DNA of 64,000 nt from Rhabditoides inermis (taxonomy: Eukaryota; Nematoda; Chromadorea; Rhabditida; Rhabditidae). The stretch is taken from positions 212,175-276,174 of the forward strand of contig CAWZYM010000306.1 of the NCBI GenBank assembly GCA_963966185.1, in the 5' to 3' direction. The position numbers were made by a program, and so were the translations under genes. This document shows positions 50,227-60,955 of this stretch, piece after piece; position 1 is the stretch's first letter, and every line of letters starts with the position of its first letter. Below the pieces are notes generated by a model. It saw only the letters and a program-made list of their open reading frames with translations, was not told the DNA's origin and did not search any database.

Positions 50227-52915
50227 TTCCCGTCTCTGTGTTACAAAAGTCGGCACGTGACTTTCTCCCAGTTTCGCTCTATTTTCATCATCGTCGTCAA
50301 CAGTCTTTGATAGTCTGACCTTTAATCGATTCCCATCTTTCATTCTCTCTCTCACTGTGTGTTTCTGGCATGGCGATTGTCGTGTTATCAGCCGGGATCA
50401 GCCGCCATAAGTAGATTGTGCCCATTGTAGACATGCGAGATAGGAGAGTGTGAACATTACAGATATCGAAGAGGAAGAGCAAGCGAAATGGGTTCGGATG
50501 GGTGCGCGCCGAGGTGAGAGAGAGAGGGAGAAAGAGAGAGAGAGAGGGAGAGAGAGAGAGAGGAGAGAGATGGAGAGAGAGAGAGATGGAAGGGAGAGAG
50601 AGAGATGCACAGGTGCTGGGCGCGCTGGTGAACTCCGTCTTCCTGCTCGCCATGTGCTTCACCATCTCTCTCGAGTCTCTCGGTCGCCTCGTTCATCCCC
50701 GCCCCATGAGTCATCCCGTGCAGGTACTGTACATGTACTAATAATACTGGATAGTATATTGTCGATACTTTGTTATGCAAGAAGTGCGCGGCGCGAGACA
50801 GTTTCGATTACTATCCTTGGCGCGTCACAGAAGACCAGTCTTGGCAAGCAAGAGGGGCGAACGATGGTTGGAGAAAGTATGCGCGTCGCAACATTCTCAC
50901 AGACCAATCCATAACAAGTGACGTCAGTTTGTTTGCTGTAAACTGATCTGCATATATGTAAAACCAAACACCAACAACACCTATATAGATGATATGGTGT
51001 AATCATAACCGTGTTGTGTCAGGTGTTGATCGTGGGGGCTATCGGGCTGCTGATCAACTTCCTCGGCATGTTCATCTTCCATGGTCACGGACACTCACAT
51101 GGAGGACACGGACACAGCCACGGTGGAGGAGGGGGAGGTGAGACGGCGTCGTGGGTGGTCTGGAAAAAAACGGCGTCGTGGGTGGTCTTGAGAGACGGCG
51201 TCGTGGGTGGTCTGTGAGACGGCGTTGTGGGTGGTCTTGAGAGACAACATCGTGGGTGGTCTGGAGAGACAGCGTCGTGGGTGGTCTTGAGAAACGGCGT
51301 CGTGGGTGGTCTTGAGAGACAACATCGTGGGTGGTCTTGAGAGACAACATCGTGGGTGGTCTGGAGAGACAGCGTCGTGGGTGGTCTTGAGAAACGGCGT
51401 CGTGGGTTGTCTTTTATTGTGATTGGTTGATAATCGATTGATTCAGGCCACGGTCACTCTCACTCCGAGAAGGGCGGACACGGACACAGCCATGGCAAAA
51501 AGGGAGGCAGTGTGAGTTTTTTTTTAAAATTAATATGTGGTATTTCTGTCAATTGTTTGTGTATTGACGTTCTCTAGTGTGACTCGTCTTCCGGATCGCC
51601 GGACATTCGCATGGCGCGCGCCGCCTCCACACTATCCACCGGAAACAACGTGGGTGGTCCTTGATTATCGATTTTATGTGATTGTATCAGAACCCAGGTC
51701 AATTGAGCAAGGTGAAAGCATTCTTCGCACTGGTGAGAGAAAGGCTAAGCAAATAGTTCGATAATCGATTTGTGTTTGAAGCATTTGGCGGGCTCGCTTC
51801 GCTGGGTGAATCTGGATGAGAACGCGCAGGCAGAGGAGTTCCTCGATTCCAGCAGGAAGAAGGCGCTCGAAGGTGGGAATGTTTGTTTGTTTGCTTTTTA
51901 CATTCTGTTTTGTTGTTTGTATGATTGTGTACCTTTTCATTCGTGTTGTTTACAGACGCGGAGAACCTGAACATGCGTGGAGTGTTCCTCCACATTCTAT
52001 CCGATGCCATTGGGTGAGTCGCTCAATCATTTTCCTTCAATAGCCTCAAAGGTCTCTTGAGTTATTCGAAAAACGCGATTTCATAGAGACTGGTCGCCCT
52101 CTGAACATCCATCTTTTTCCAGTTCGGTTGTGGTGATTGTGACTGCCGGAATCGCGTATTTCTTCCCCGGAAAGCTCGGACCCGTGGAACTCTACCTCGA
52201 TCCCATACTCAGGTACCGTTTGATCAACTGCACCGAAGACAGTGTTGTGCACAGTGTTGTATTTCTGAAATCTGTTAATTATAGTTGAAAAATGTATATT
52301 TGTTCAGCATGTGCCTGGTGGGTCTGATCTCGTTCTCTGCGTACTCTCTGCTCTCGCAAGCCGCCACCATCATCCTCCGAAGACCACCCCTGTTCCTTGA
52401 CATGATCGCCATCAAGAAGGACCTCAAGAAGGTACGGCAGAGGCGCATAAGGGATTACTGTATCTCCAAGATTACTGTATATTTTGGATTACTGTATTGC
52501 AGATCATTGGCGTCGCCTCGATCAATGAGATTCACTCTTGGACACTGGTGGCTAACAGGCATCTCGCCACTGCTGAAGTGAGACAGACACAAAACGATTG
52601 AGTGTGTATATACATGATATTATATGAATGTGATTTCAGATCGACTTCTGCTCCCTGCTCGCGTATGATCAGGCAATCCCGAAGATACGCAAGGTGTTCC
52701 ATCGACACGGCATCCACTCACTCACCATACAGCCACACTTCTCCGTGAGTTGAATCAGAAATATATAATAAACGTATGAGTTATATTTAAAAAAAAAAAC
52801 ATATTTGAAAAAAGTGATGTTCCCTTTTCAGAGCACATGCGAGCCGAGCGAGGAGAATGGAGAGGACGGAGTGTCGATAGCTGACTCGGAGGGAGTGGTC
52901 GAGACGACTCAGTAG
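49199..52915 (+). CDS. SLC30A1: SLC30A1-type zinc exporter (ZnT1)
   Basis: Cation diffusion facilitator exporting Zn2+ across the plasma membrane. Exons: 49199-49276, 49352-49411, 49614-49696, 49849-49920, 50011-50101, 50463-50513, 50613-50723, 51023-51137, 51447-51511, 51578-51649, 51691-51732, 51782-51872, 51956-52013, 52123-52212, 52308-52431, 52503-52577, 52640-52744, 52832-52915; phases agree and give 488 residues. Six membrane segments are visible. The intramembrane HxxxD sites are in ADSYHMLSD and GVFLHILSDAIG. FGWVRAEVLGALVN matches ZnT1, and the His-rich cytosolic loop (GHGHSHGGHGHSHGGGGG, then GHGHSHSEKGGHGHSHGKK) lies between segments 4 and 5. The C-terminal domain has EIHSWTLVANRHLATAE. 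Exon 11's donor is a choice between two sites; the one used gives 42 nt. ZnT10 is the closest alternative. Confidence 0.94.
49425..49474. repeat. (CT)n microsatellite in a zinc transporter intron
   Basis: About 24 CT units. Confidence 0.9.
50170..50222. repeat. (CT)n microsatellite in a zinc transporter intron
   Basis: About 26 CT units. Confidence 0.9.
51138..51415. repeat. minisatellite, 23-25-nt units
   Basis: About eleven tandem variants of GACGGCGTCGTGGGTGGTCT plus TGAGA, filling the intron between the two His-rich exons of the zinc transporter. Variants alternate between GGCGTC, AACATC and AGCGTC cores. Confidence 0.95.
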
Positions 52916-53180
52916 CCGACACTTCTCTACTTTATGCAAATGTGATACGGGACTAGCGCGGCTGTCACAGTCTGCCATCTATGCTCAATGTGTGTGTCTA
53001 GTGATTGGAAAGCAATAGCCATCCTCGCTCACCAATTGTATTTGATTTGATAGAGTATTCAAGTATTTTTATGCAATCCAGAGCTTTGTAAAGGTATGAC
53101 TGTTGTGTTATCGATTGTGATAAACTTGTTATGTTGTATTATGTTTCACCCATTATTCTGATGTGATATTTTGATAAATA

Positions 53181-53186
53181 AATAAA
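53181..53186 (+). promoter_or_regulatory. poly(A) signal of the zinc transporter
   Basis: AATAAA about 265 nt after the stop codon, in TAAATAAATAAAG. Confidence 0.65.
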
Positions 53187-53352
53187 GTTTTTATAATTTG
53201 AAGACCATATGATAAATATTGTATCGTCGCTCGCCGTGCCAGTGAGACATCAAAAATATTATGTTGTCCAATAGTTTCACAGTACCCTTTACTGTTAGAC
53301 AGTGAACATTTCATCTCACATTCCAACTCCTATTCGCAAAGCAATGGTCACA

Positions 53353-53690
53353 CCTAGCTAGCGTAGTGGTAACGCTCTCGCTTGATAAGAATATGTTCGC
53401 GGGTTCGATTCCCGCCTGTCACTCCAAGTTTTGTCAATTTAAAAACGTCACTGAAAGATCTCTGATCTCTGATCTTTCTCTAACCAGCCTAATGTCTCTC
53501 GTGAAACTCATTTGCGAGCCCAATATATCTAATAGTCAATTTCAATGTTGATAAAAATATATTTAGATCTCATACTTGGGTCGGGGGTTCGACCCCTCTC
53601 ATGGGAGCTTGACTGTACGTACCAAGGTGTGATAGCTAGCAGTCTCTTGAATCGAAGGGGGTTACATTTATCTTTACCTTGAAAATTCAA
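53353..53690 (+). repeat. tRNA-derived SINE-like repeats
   Basis: A tRNA-like head (GCGTAGTGGTAACGCTCTCG, then CGGGTTCGATTCCCGCC, a good T-arm) is followed by a body containing TTTTGTCAATTTAAAAAC, CTAACCAGCCTAATGTCTCTC and AACTCATTTGCGAGCCCA. The same head and body recur at 58168-58350. The segment 53575-53690 has a second T-arm-like GGGGGTTCGACCCC and the tail seen at 31890. The anticodon and acceptor stems do not pair, so it is not a functional tRNA. Confidence 0.75.
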
Positions 53691-54442
53691 ACTCAAATTC
53701 AACATTTATCCGGATTCGCATTATGTGATCATAACTCAAGCATAATTATTCACAGAGTAGCGCCGGGAAACAAAGGTGTTCCATCGGTTTGGGTCCTGGT
53801 CTGCAGCAACCTTGATGAGATCTGAAAACTCGCCTATCATAAATCTGAGGAAATGTCGCTGATCGATTTATGTTATCATCTTATCATCGTAATCCATAAG
53901 TATGAAGGTCAATGTTTAAACGCCCAATATCAAACCGATTTTCCACCCCGACCACACAGAACTTGCAGTCCTGCCTCAATTTGAGCAGACATTTATCGTT
54001 ACCAACAGTTACTATCACTACTGCTGATAACAACCATTCTTTATTTGACAAGGATATGTAAGTTTTGGAAATTTGCATATGTGCCTATTTCGATGCAAAT
54101 TGTGTTCGTCCGCACTGTCGCTATCTATTCTATTAAGACCTTCATAGTTATTTTCAAAAACGTAGATAGTTGAAGCACACCAACGAGTTCTGTAAGGTCG
54201 GGGTGGAAAATCGGTTTGAGATTGGGACGTTAGTAGATCAATGTCTGAATATAAAAAAAATCGCGCTCCAGTAAAACTAGAAAAGAGTGCGTGAAAATGA
54301 GAGACTCTGAGAAAAATACTATTTACAGCAGTCCACAGCAATTGACGCAAAACTGGAATTCTTTGTTGAGGTCTATTTATACTTGCTAATTTCTGTTTAT
54401 TATGTATATGTTTTTATTCTTAATTTCTGTTACATAAATCAG
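53691..54442. other. intergenic region, no gene seen
   Basis: AT-rich spacer between the zinc transporter and CHERP. GGTCGGGGTGGAAAATCGGT at 54197 has an inverted counterpart near 53935-53952 (ACCGATTTTCCACCCCGACC type), suggesting an old inverted duplication. Confidence 0.5.
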
Positions 54443-57187
54443 ATGGGCGATTACAACTATGATGGTAGACCGATGGACAGCATCCCGAACCAGCAGCCAC
54501 CTGAAGGTATGCTTACTGATTGAATTGCGTTTCGTTATTGCTTTATTTGATTTGTTATTGTACAAACATACAATATCATCACAGATCCGGAGCGGCGCAC
54601 TGCAATCGAGAAGTTCGCAGAGTTCGTTGCGAAGAAGGGACCCGAGTTCGAGGCGATCACCCGTGATCAACAAGCATGTTATTTGTTCATTTGTTGTTTA
54701 TTAGTTTATGTATCTTTCCATGATTTTGTTTCGTTAGGCCAGCAACCCTCGCTTCTCATTTCTCTATCCGGACGATCGCTATCACGGATACTACCAGTGA
54801 GTCATTTGTACTGAACGTTTAGACTCGACTGTCCTTGTTCAGGTATTGTCTGAAGCACTACCTCTCGTATCAACAGCAGCAGCCGGGCTATGGACAAGAG
54901 GCATATCAGCAGCAGGGTTACGCTCAGGGTCAATACCCGCAGCAGGGTCAGCAGGGCTACGCACAGCAACAGCCAGACTACCAACAAGGCGGCTATCAAC
55001 AACAGTATCCTCAGGTACACATAACATGTCTCTCTTTCTCAATATGCTGTTTTCGTTTAGCAGCAGCAAGGAGGCTTTGGTCAACAAAATCAGCAGCAGC
55101 CAGCTCAGCATGTTCAGCAACACCAGGCGGGATACCACCAGGGTCAACAAACCCAGCAGGTAGATCACGTTGCAGAAACTTGAAAAAAGTGGATAGAAAT
55201 CCCGTGGTCTCCTTGATCGGAATCTTTCAACTTGAAGCTCTCGTACTTATCGTTAGTCACACGTTCTTTCACTGAGCAGCTCTCTCTGCTGACCATGTTT
55301 GTTAAGCCCTCGTTCGACAACTCTGCTTCGGCGCGGCAGTTGGAGCAGCTCAGACAGCAGATGGCCAGCAGCGAGGCCAACCTCGCCGCCCACCGACAGT
55401 CCATCCCAGCCATCAAGAACGTGCGTTGTTTGCCAGATAATGGGCCGAAACAGGGATTCAGTTTCTTATTTATTTGTGAACTACTCTCCCTGCTTTGTCA
55501 ATTCCCTGTTGTAATATTGTAGGTTACCTGTGTTTTCGTTTCCAGGCGCAACTCATGCAGGCCATCTCCGAAGGCGAGGACGCCAAGGTACGTGCATCCA
55601 TTGATTGATTATTGATTTTTCATTTCAGATGACCAAATTCCTGCAGAACTGTCAGCTGGATGTGACCGAATTGGCGGGTCTGTTGGAGCAGATGACCGGC
55701 AAGTGCAGCAAGGAAGCCATCTCGGTAAGGAGTGAAGAGTGAGAGCGAGCGAGCGAGCGAGAGAAAGAGAAAGAGAAAGAAAGAAAGAGAGAGAAGGGAG
55801 GGGGAAAGGATACGTTGTTGCAGAACAGCAAGAAGTGGATCTTCGAGCACTGCAAGACGGACCAGCGCATGGAGGTGGTGCTCATGTACCTGCTCCATCG
55901 GTAGGTCTTTTCAATCAAGCAACATCCAATATGTAGTTGGGCGTGGAGCAACATCACATGAGTTTATGGAAGAGGAGAATTGATGAATGAAGGTAGAATA
56001 CCCAATGAGAGTGAGTGTTGTGTGTGTTGTAGGGTGAAGGACCCGTCGGCGGGTGAGCAGTTCCGCCTCCACGTGCTCTACCTCATCAACGACTGGGCAC
56101 ACTATGTGTGAGTATCATCTGCGTTGTGCTGTGCATTTATCATCATGTTTATTTTATGCATCTTCTGCAATGTTTATTTTATGTTAAAGTCGTTGTTGAA
56201 TTGCTATATGCCTATAGCTTGCTATATGTCTATATATCGACCAAACCATCTCCACTATCCTCATTCAGTGCTTGACTGTTTTATGGATAAACTATTATTA
56301 TATAGCTATTGCATGTTTCAGTCAGCGCAAGCAGCAGCAGGGCGTGCGTCAGATGCTGTCCCGCTACGTGCCCCAGATGTATGCTTGGGCGGTCGTCGCG
56401 TGCAAGGACGGAGAGGGGACGGTGAGGGGGAGAGAGAGGGAGAGAGAGAGAGATAAAAAGGCGAGGAGAGTTCAGGCGATGCGTAGTTTACATGCATGGT
56501 TTTAGAGTTTTATTGTGTTGGATGCTGATTCCTGGTCCATTTTGGAACCATTCGTTCCTGGAACGTCTGAAGCCTAGAATTTGTGTATTGCCGTTTCAGT
56601 CTCGACTCGATAAACTGGCGGGCGTGTGGGAGGGCCACAAGTACTTTGACGAGAACTGCTTCAAGGTGAGATATTGATTGATCGATTGATTGATCTCTTG
56701 TTTTGAAATGCTAGTTTGCTAGTTATTAGTGTATTGATTGATTGACGGATTGACGTTGTGGGTGCCTTTTCAGCAGCTGCGCAACCCGACGGCGATCCAC
56801 GAGCAGGCACAGGCCACTCTCATGGCGGAGTACAGCAAGGTGAGGTGGGGAAGTTCAATAACATAATACTGGGAAAAGGGCGCCTGACTTTTGATAATTA
56901 ACATTAAAATTAAAATATGTTATTTTTCATTGCATTTGATGTTCGCATATTGTGGGCATATTGTTTATTGTTGTCGTCGAAATGTGCGTTGTTTAGGTGG
57001 GAGCCGACTTGGACATGCAACTAGCAGCCATGTATGCCGGCTATGAGCAGCAACACGTGGAGTACACGCAGCACTGCCAGAGACAGATCGACCAGATAGA
57101 GGCAGAGAGGAGGAGGGACGAGGAGAGGAAGAGTGAGCGGGGGGAGGGATATATATATATATATATATATATATGGGATATATATAC

Positions 57188-57225
<38 letters not shown>

Positions 57226-57227
57226 AT

Positions 57228-57297
<70 letters not shown>

Positions 57298-60200
57298 AGG
57301 GTGAGGGTAGAAAAGGATGGGGGAGAGGTGAGAGATACAATTTACAGACGCTCCCCCGCAGTCGCTGCTGTCCATGCAGCTGGCCCCTCCGGCGATAGAC
57401 TCGCCGCACGGGGAGAAGAAGAGGTGCGAGTAGTGGAATGACTAGTAGTACTTGACGTTGTATAGTGGAGAGGAAAGAGATAGGAGGGCATGTAACATGT
57501 CGATGTGCAGGTCCCGCTTCGACGACCCGTACAACCGTGCGGGGTGCGAGGAGAACTGGAGGGAGGAATCGTGGAGGGGCGAGAGGGCAGGGGGAGGAGG
57601 AGGAGGGGAGGAGAGGACGTGGAGGAGGGACGGAGGCGACGGCGGCGGCAGGCAAGGAGCCAGGGAAAGGGAACAGTATCCCCCGTCCAACAGCGGTCAG
57701 TCAATTGTGCATATTCTATTGGAAAGGAGCACGTATCGATTGATGTTGGGGTTAGGGAATACGGGGAGAGAAGATATTCGTGATTGTCTGTGAGCGATAC
57801 AGAAGTGCGCGATTGATGTATCATGTTCATTTTCAGAGTCTATGATCTACATCGAGCAGGAGGGCGACAGGGAGGAGGAGCCGCCCCTCGAACCCGTCGT
57901 CCCCAAGGACCCCTTCTACGAACTCCCCGCCTCACTCATGCTGCCCCTCATCGATATTGCGTCGCTCAATGTGGGTTGCTGGTTTTTTGATTGAGGACTA
58001 TTAAAAAAACAGTATGATGACTCTATCCGGGAATATAATAAGCTCGCACTTAGCTCAGGATTTTTCGTTGAAAACATTATCGCGGGTTTCGAACATACAG
58101 TATACTGAACGAAATGCGCAGCATCTTGTTTTTGCCGTTCATATCTCTACTCCACTGATCCGCTCGCATGACCGCGTGGCGCAGTGGTAACGCTCTCGTT
58201 TATTCGGTTCGCTGGTTCGATCTTGGGTACCTTCGCAACATTTTGTCAAATTGAAAACATCATCCAAAGGGTTTTGATCGTTGTCTAACCACCCTAATGT
58301 CTCTCGTCATAAGAGTGGAACTCATTTGCGGGCCCACTATATGAATAGTCGTTTTCTCACATTATAGCGCGCGATGTAAAACAGAAGATACTTGTTTGAT
58401 CTGATTCCGATGTTGCTTGTTGCAGTACGAGAGTCTGAAGACGGCTGATGTGCGCACGATCGAGCCCTCCTCGTTCCCCGGATACGTACACAATGCACTC
58501 GACGCGTTCTACGCCCCACCCACACCCGATAGACCCAGGGACAGGTGAGTGGGTTGTGATTGTTTGTTCAATTACAGTTCAGGTGTATAGGTATTATGTA
58601 TCTAGTTTTCGAGTTATTGTGTTCTACTTTCTGAAATCTGTATTATAAGAACCGTCACTGTTTTAAAGTGACAGTTTCACTTAAAAATGATATTATACTG
58701 ATGAAAAGTTAATGGAAACATAAAATAACATCTAATAAACCTGAAAACTAGAACTTTTTTCATGATTTCAAACTATTTTTTGCCCCCAAAAATAGTTGAT
58801 TTTGAATGCTTTGTGGGTAAAAAGTGAGGTTACATCACACTTGAGTGTCTAAAACGTCTTGAATGACGGGAATTTTATATTAAAATTTTCACATGAAATT
58901 CAGTTTCTAGCATAAGTCGTAGAAGCCGATAAACACACCCCTATGTGATACGCATCTCTAGTTCAATAGTTATAGCCAGAATTTGTAACGCGCGCCAATT
59001 AATTTTTTTCCGATCGCGGATCAATAAAATTGTCATTTTAACTGTATGGTTGTAGTGCTGGCTGGGAGCGGGACGGGCTGGCGGCGTTCCTCGACAGAAA
59101 GCAGGCACTGAAGAAGGCACTCCAGGACAAGCTCAAGGACGAGGGGAAGACGATGGAGGACGTGATCAGCAACAGACCCAGCCAGGATGATGTGGGTGGA
59201 GGGGAGGGAGAGAGAGAGAGAGAGAAAGAGAGAGAAGATCTTCAGATTCGCGGCGAGAAGGTGGACCGCGACCGCGCCAAGGAGTACATGGCCAAGCAGG
59301 CCGAGAAGAAAAAGAAGAAGAGGCAAGTTTTGAAGAATCTTTTTTTTTTAATTTCGGAAGGCGTACGTTTCTCTTTTCGTTTTAATTTCGCGTAATTTTC
59401 CTTTCAATAATAATACATGATTTAGACGTTTTTGAGGGGTCAATTGGCAGTAATGAGTGATTAAAAACATTCAGCCATGTGATGAGTGTCTCCATTTCAG
59501 TTCGTCTACCCGTCGCTCCCGCTCTACGAGTTCGAGTGGATCGAGCAGTCGGTCGTCGTCTGCCTCGAGTAGGAGCAGGAGCAGGGGCAGGAGCCGCAGC
59601 CCCAAGCGACAGAGGAGGTGCGTTCTGGGGGCGGACTTTGAAACAAACACTTTCGAAACGCAACCAAACGTTGTGCTTCGAAGGTGTTTTGAATTGTCTG
59701 GTTCACCACATTTTATGTATTGGAACGAAATATAAAGTGTGTTGTGCGGTTCTGTACGTAGTTGTATTATATGTTGTTTGCAGGTCTCGTTCCCGTTCCC
59801 GCAGTCTGTCTCCGGATGGCCGACCGTCGTTCGGAGGGGGAGAGGGAGGGGGAGTGGGCGACAGGAGGATCCCGCGCACCACCAGGACGCCTCCCCTCAG
59901 GTCAGTAGGCAGTGGTCATTGTTATGCTGAGGTAATGAAATAGGAACATCAATTGGTTAGCCAACGTATCGTTTTTTTCGGGTCCGCTGTGAAACATAAC
60001 GTTGACGTATTACTGTTTGATATGAAGTCACCGCTGAGCGTGAGATTAGGAATGATTGTTTGTTTCAGTTGTGTTTACACTTCCTGTCGAATCGTGTGTT
60101 TTGAATGAATTCTGCAATATCTTGGTGTCTTGGTGATGATTTTGATTGAAGGTGTTTGTGATTGCAGTTCTGCGCGGATCGAGTTCCGTATGCCTGTTGC

Positions 60201-60567
60201 CCCTCTGTCTGGGGAGAACAAGGGAGCGCAGTTGATGGCGAAGATGGGATGGCAGGGCAGGGGACTGGGGCAGACGAGAGCGGCAGGAGCGAGCCCGTCG
60301 ACGCCGGAGACGTGAGTGACAGAGTGGGGGGGGGGCATGTGCATTCCATTTGATTGAGTTTTGTCATCAGATTTATGTTTCTGTGATGTGATTTTCGGTT
60401 ACTTTTTTATGATCTTGTCGACCGAAAAATTTTAGGTGCGGACGGGCTCTGACAAGTGGCGTGGTCTGGGAGCGGGGGGAGACGCATTCGACGAGTACAG
60501 GAAGCAGCGGAGCCAGGGCTACCGAGACCGCGCCGCCCAGATGGGAATCGGAGGACGCAGAGAGTAG
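54443..60567 (+). CDS. CHERP: CHERP: SURP, CID and G-patch RNA-processing factor
   Basis: U2-snRNP-associated splicing protein. Twenty-four exons were read (54443-54506, 54585-54673, 54738-54796, 54843-55014, 55061-55159, 55280-55420, 55546-55587, 55629-55724, 55824-55900, 56033-56107, 56322-56421, 56600-56665, 56774-56839, 56997-57132, 57348-57423, 57511-57695, 57837-57970, 58426-58544, 59056-59191, 59246-59322, 59501-59617, 59784-59900, 60168-60311, 60436-60567), about 839 residues. Order: SURP domain (IEKFAEFVAKKGPEFEAITR, NPRFSFLYP); Gln/Tyr/Gly-rich repeat; CID (SKKWIFEHCKT, FRLHVLYLINDW); Arg/Gly-rich linker; the CHERP block FYELPASLMLPLIDI and RPRDSAGWERDGL; RS-rich stretch; G-patch (GAQLMAKMGWQGRGLG). 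Introns 2 and 20 start with GC (CAA then GCATGT; AGAG then GCAAGT). The last junction does not keep phase: the C-terminus VRTGSDKWRGLGAGGDAF needs a phase-0 entry but the G-patch exon ends in phase 2. The ATG directly follows a CAG acceptor. Confidence 0.92.
57146..57293. repeat. compound (TA)n (CAGA)n (GA)n microsatellite
   Basis: Consecutive TA, CAGA and GA runs in a CHERP intron. Confidence 0.95.
58168..58350 (+). repeat. tRNA-derived SINE-like repeat in a CHERP intron
   Basis: Head GCGTGGCGCAGTGGTAACGC plus CTGGTTCGATCTTGG. Its body matches 53420-53540 (TTTTGTCAAATTGAAAAC, CTAACCACCCTAATGTCTC, AACTCATTTGCGGGCCCA). Confidence 0.75.
58545..59055. other. CHERP intron, AT-rich, nothing recognised
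   Basis: Roughly 510 nt of AT-rich sequence between the exons of the CHERP homology block; no repeat or coding signal seen. Confidence 0.5.
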
Positions 60568-60955
60568 CACACGGGGGTTGTTGACTTCTTTATATTCCTT
60601 ATCGTCGTTGATTGTATTAGTTGTTTTGATCTCTGTGTTTATCTATGCGCGAGAGGAAAAAAAAGGATATTTATTTTATGTATGTTGTATAGTGGACACG
60701 GGTGGCGACTGACTATGTGACGCTAGAGTACCCGATATGCAGATTGTGACTGCTGACTAGAGGGGGCGGAGTCGCGGGGGGCGGAATCTGGGAAGGGAGG
60801 GCCGCTGCCAGAAGGTAAGGGCTAAGACACACACACTAGGACTAGGATAGGCAGCGACACGACACACACACTGGGGAGTATTCGAGAAGACGTTCGATAG
60901 CTTGAGGGCTGCTGGCAAGAGAGCGAGAGAGTGGGCGGGGCTTGTGGGGGCGGGA
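60568..60955. other. convergent 3' intergenic region
   Basis: Between the stops of CHERP (+) and the copine-like gene (-). GC-rich in the second half; no gene seen. Confidence 0.55.

Noticed and set aside
51138..51415. CRISPR-like or coding repeat array
   Set aside because: Units are contiguous without spacers, lie in an intron of a eukaryotic gene, and the Asp-His-Pro-Arg-type frames are antisense artefacts of the minisatellite.
53353..53425. Functional tRNA gene
   Set aside because: D- and T-arms pair, but the anticodon and acceptor stems do not, and the same head recurs with a SINE body elsewhere.
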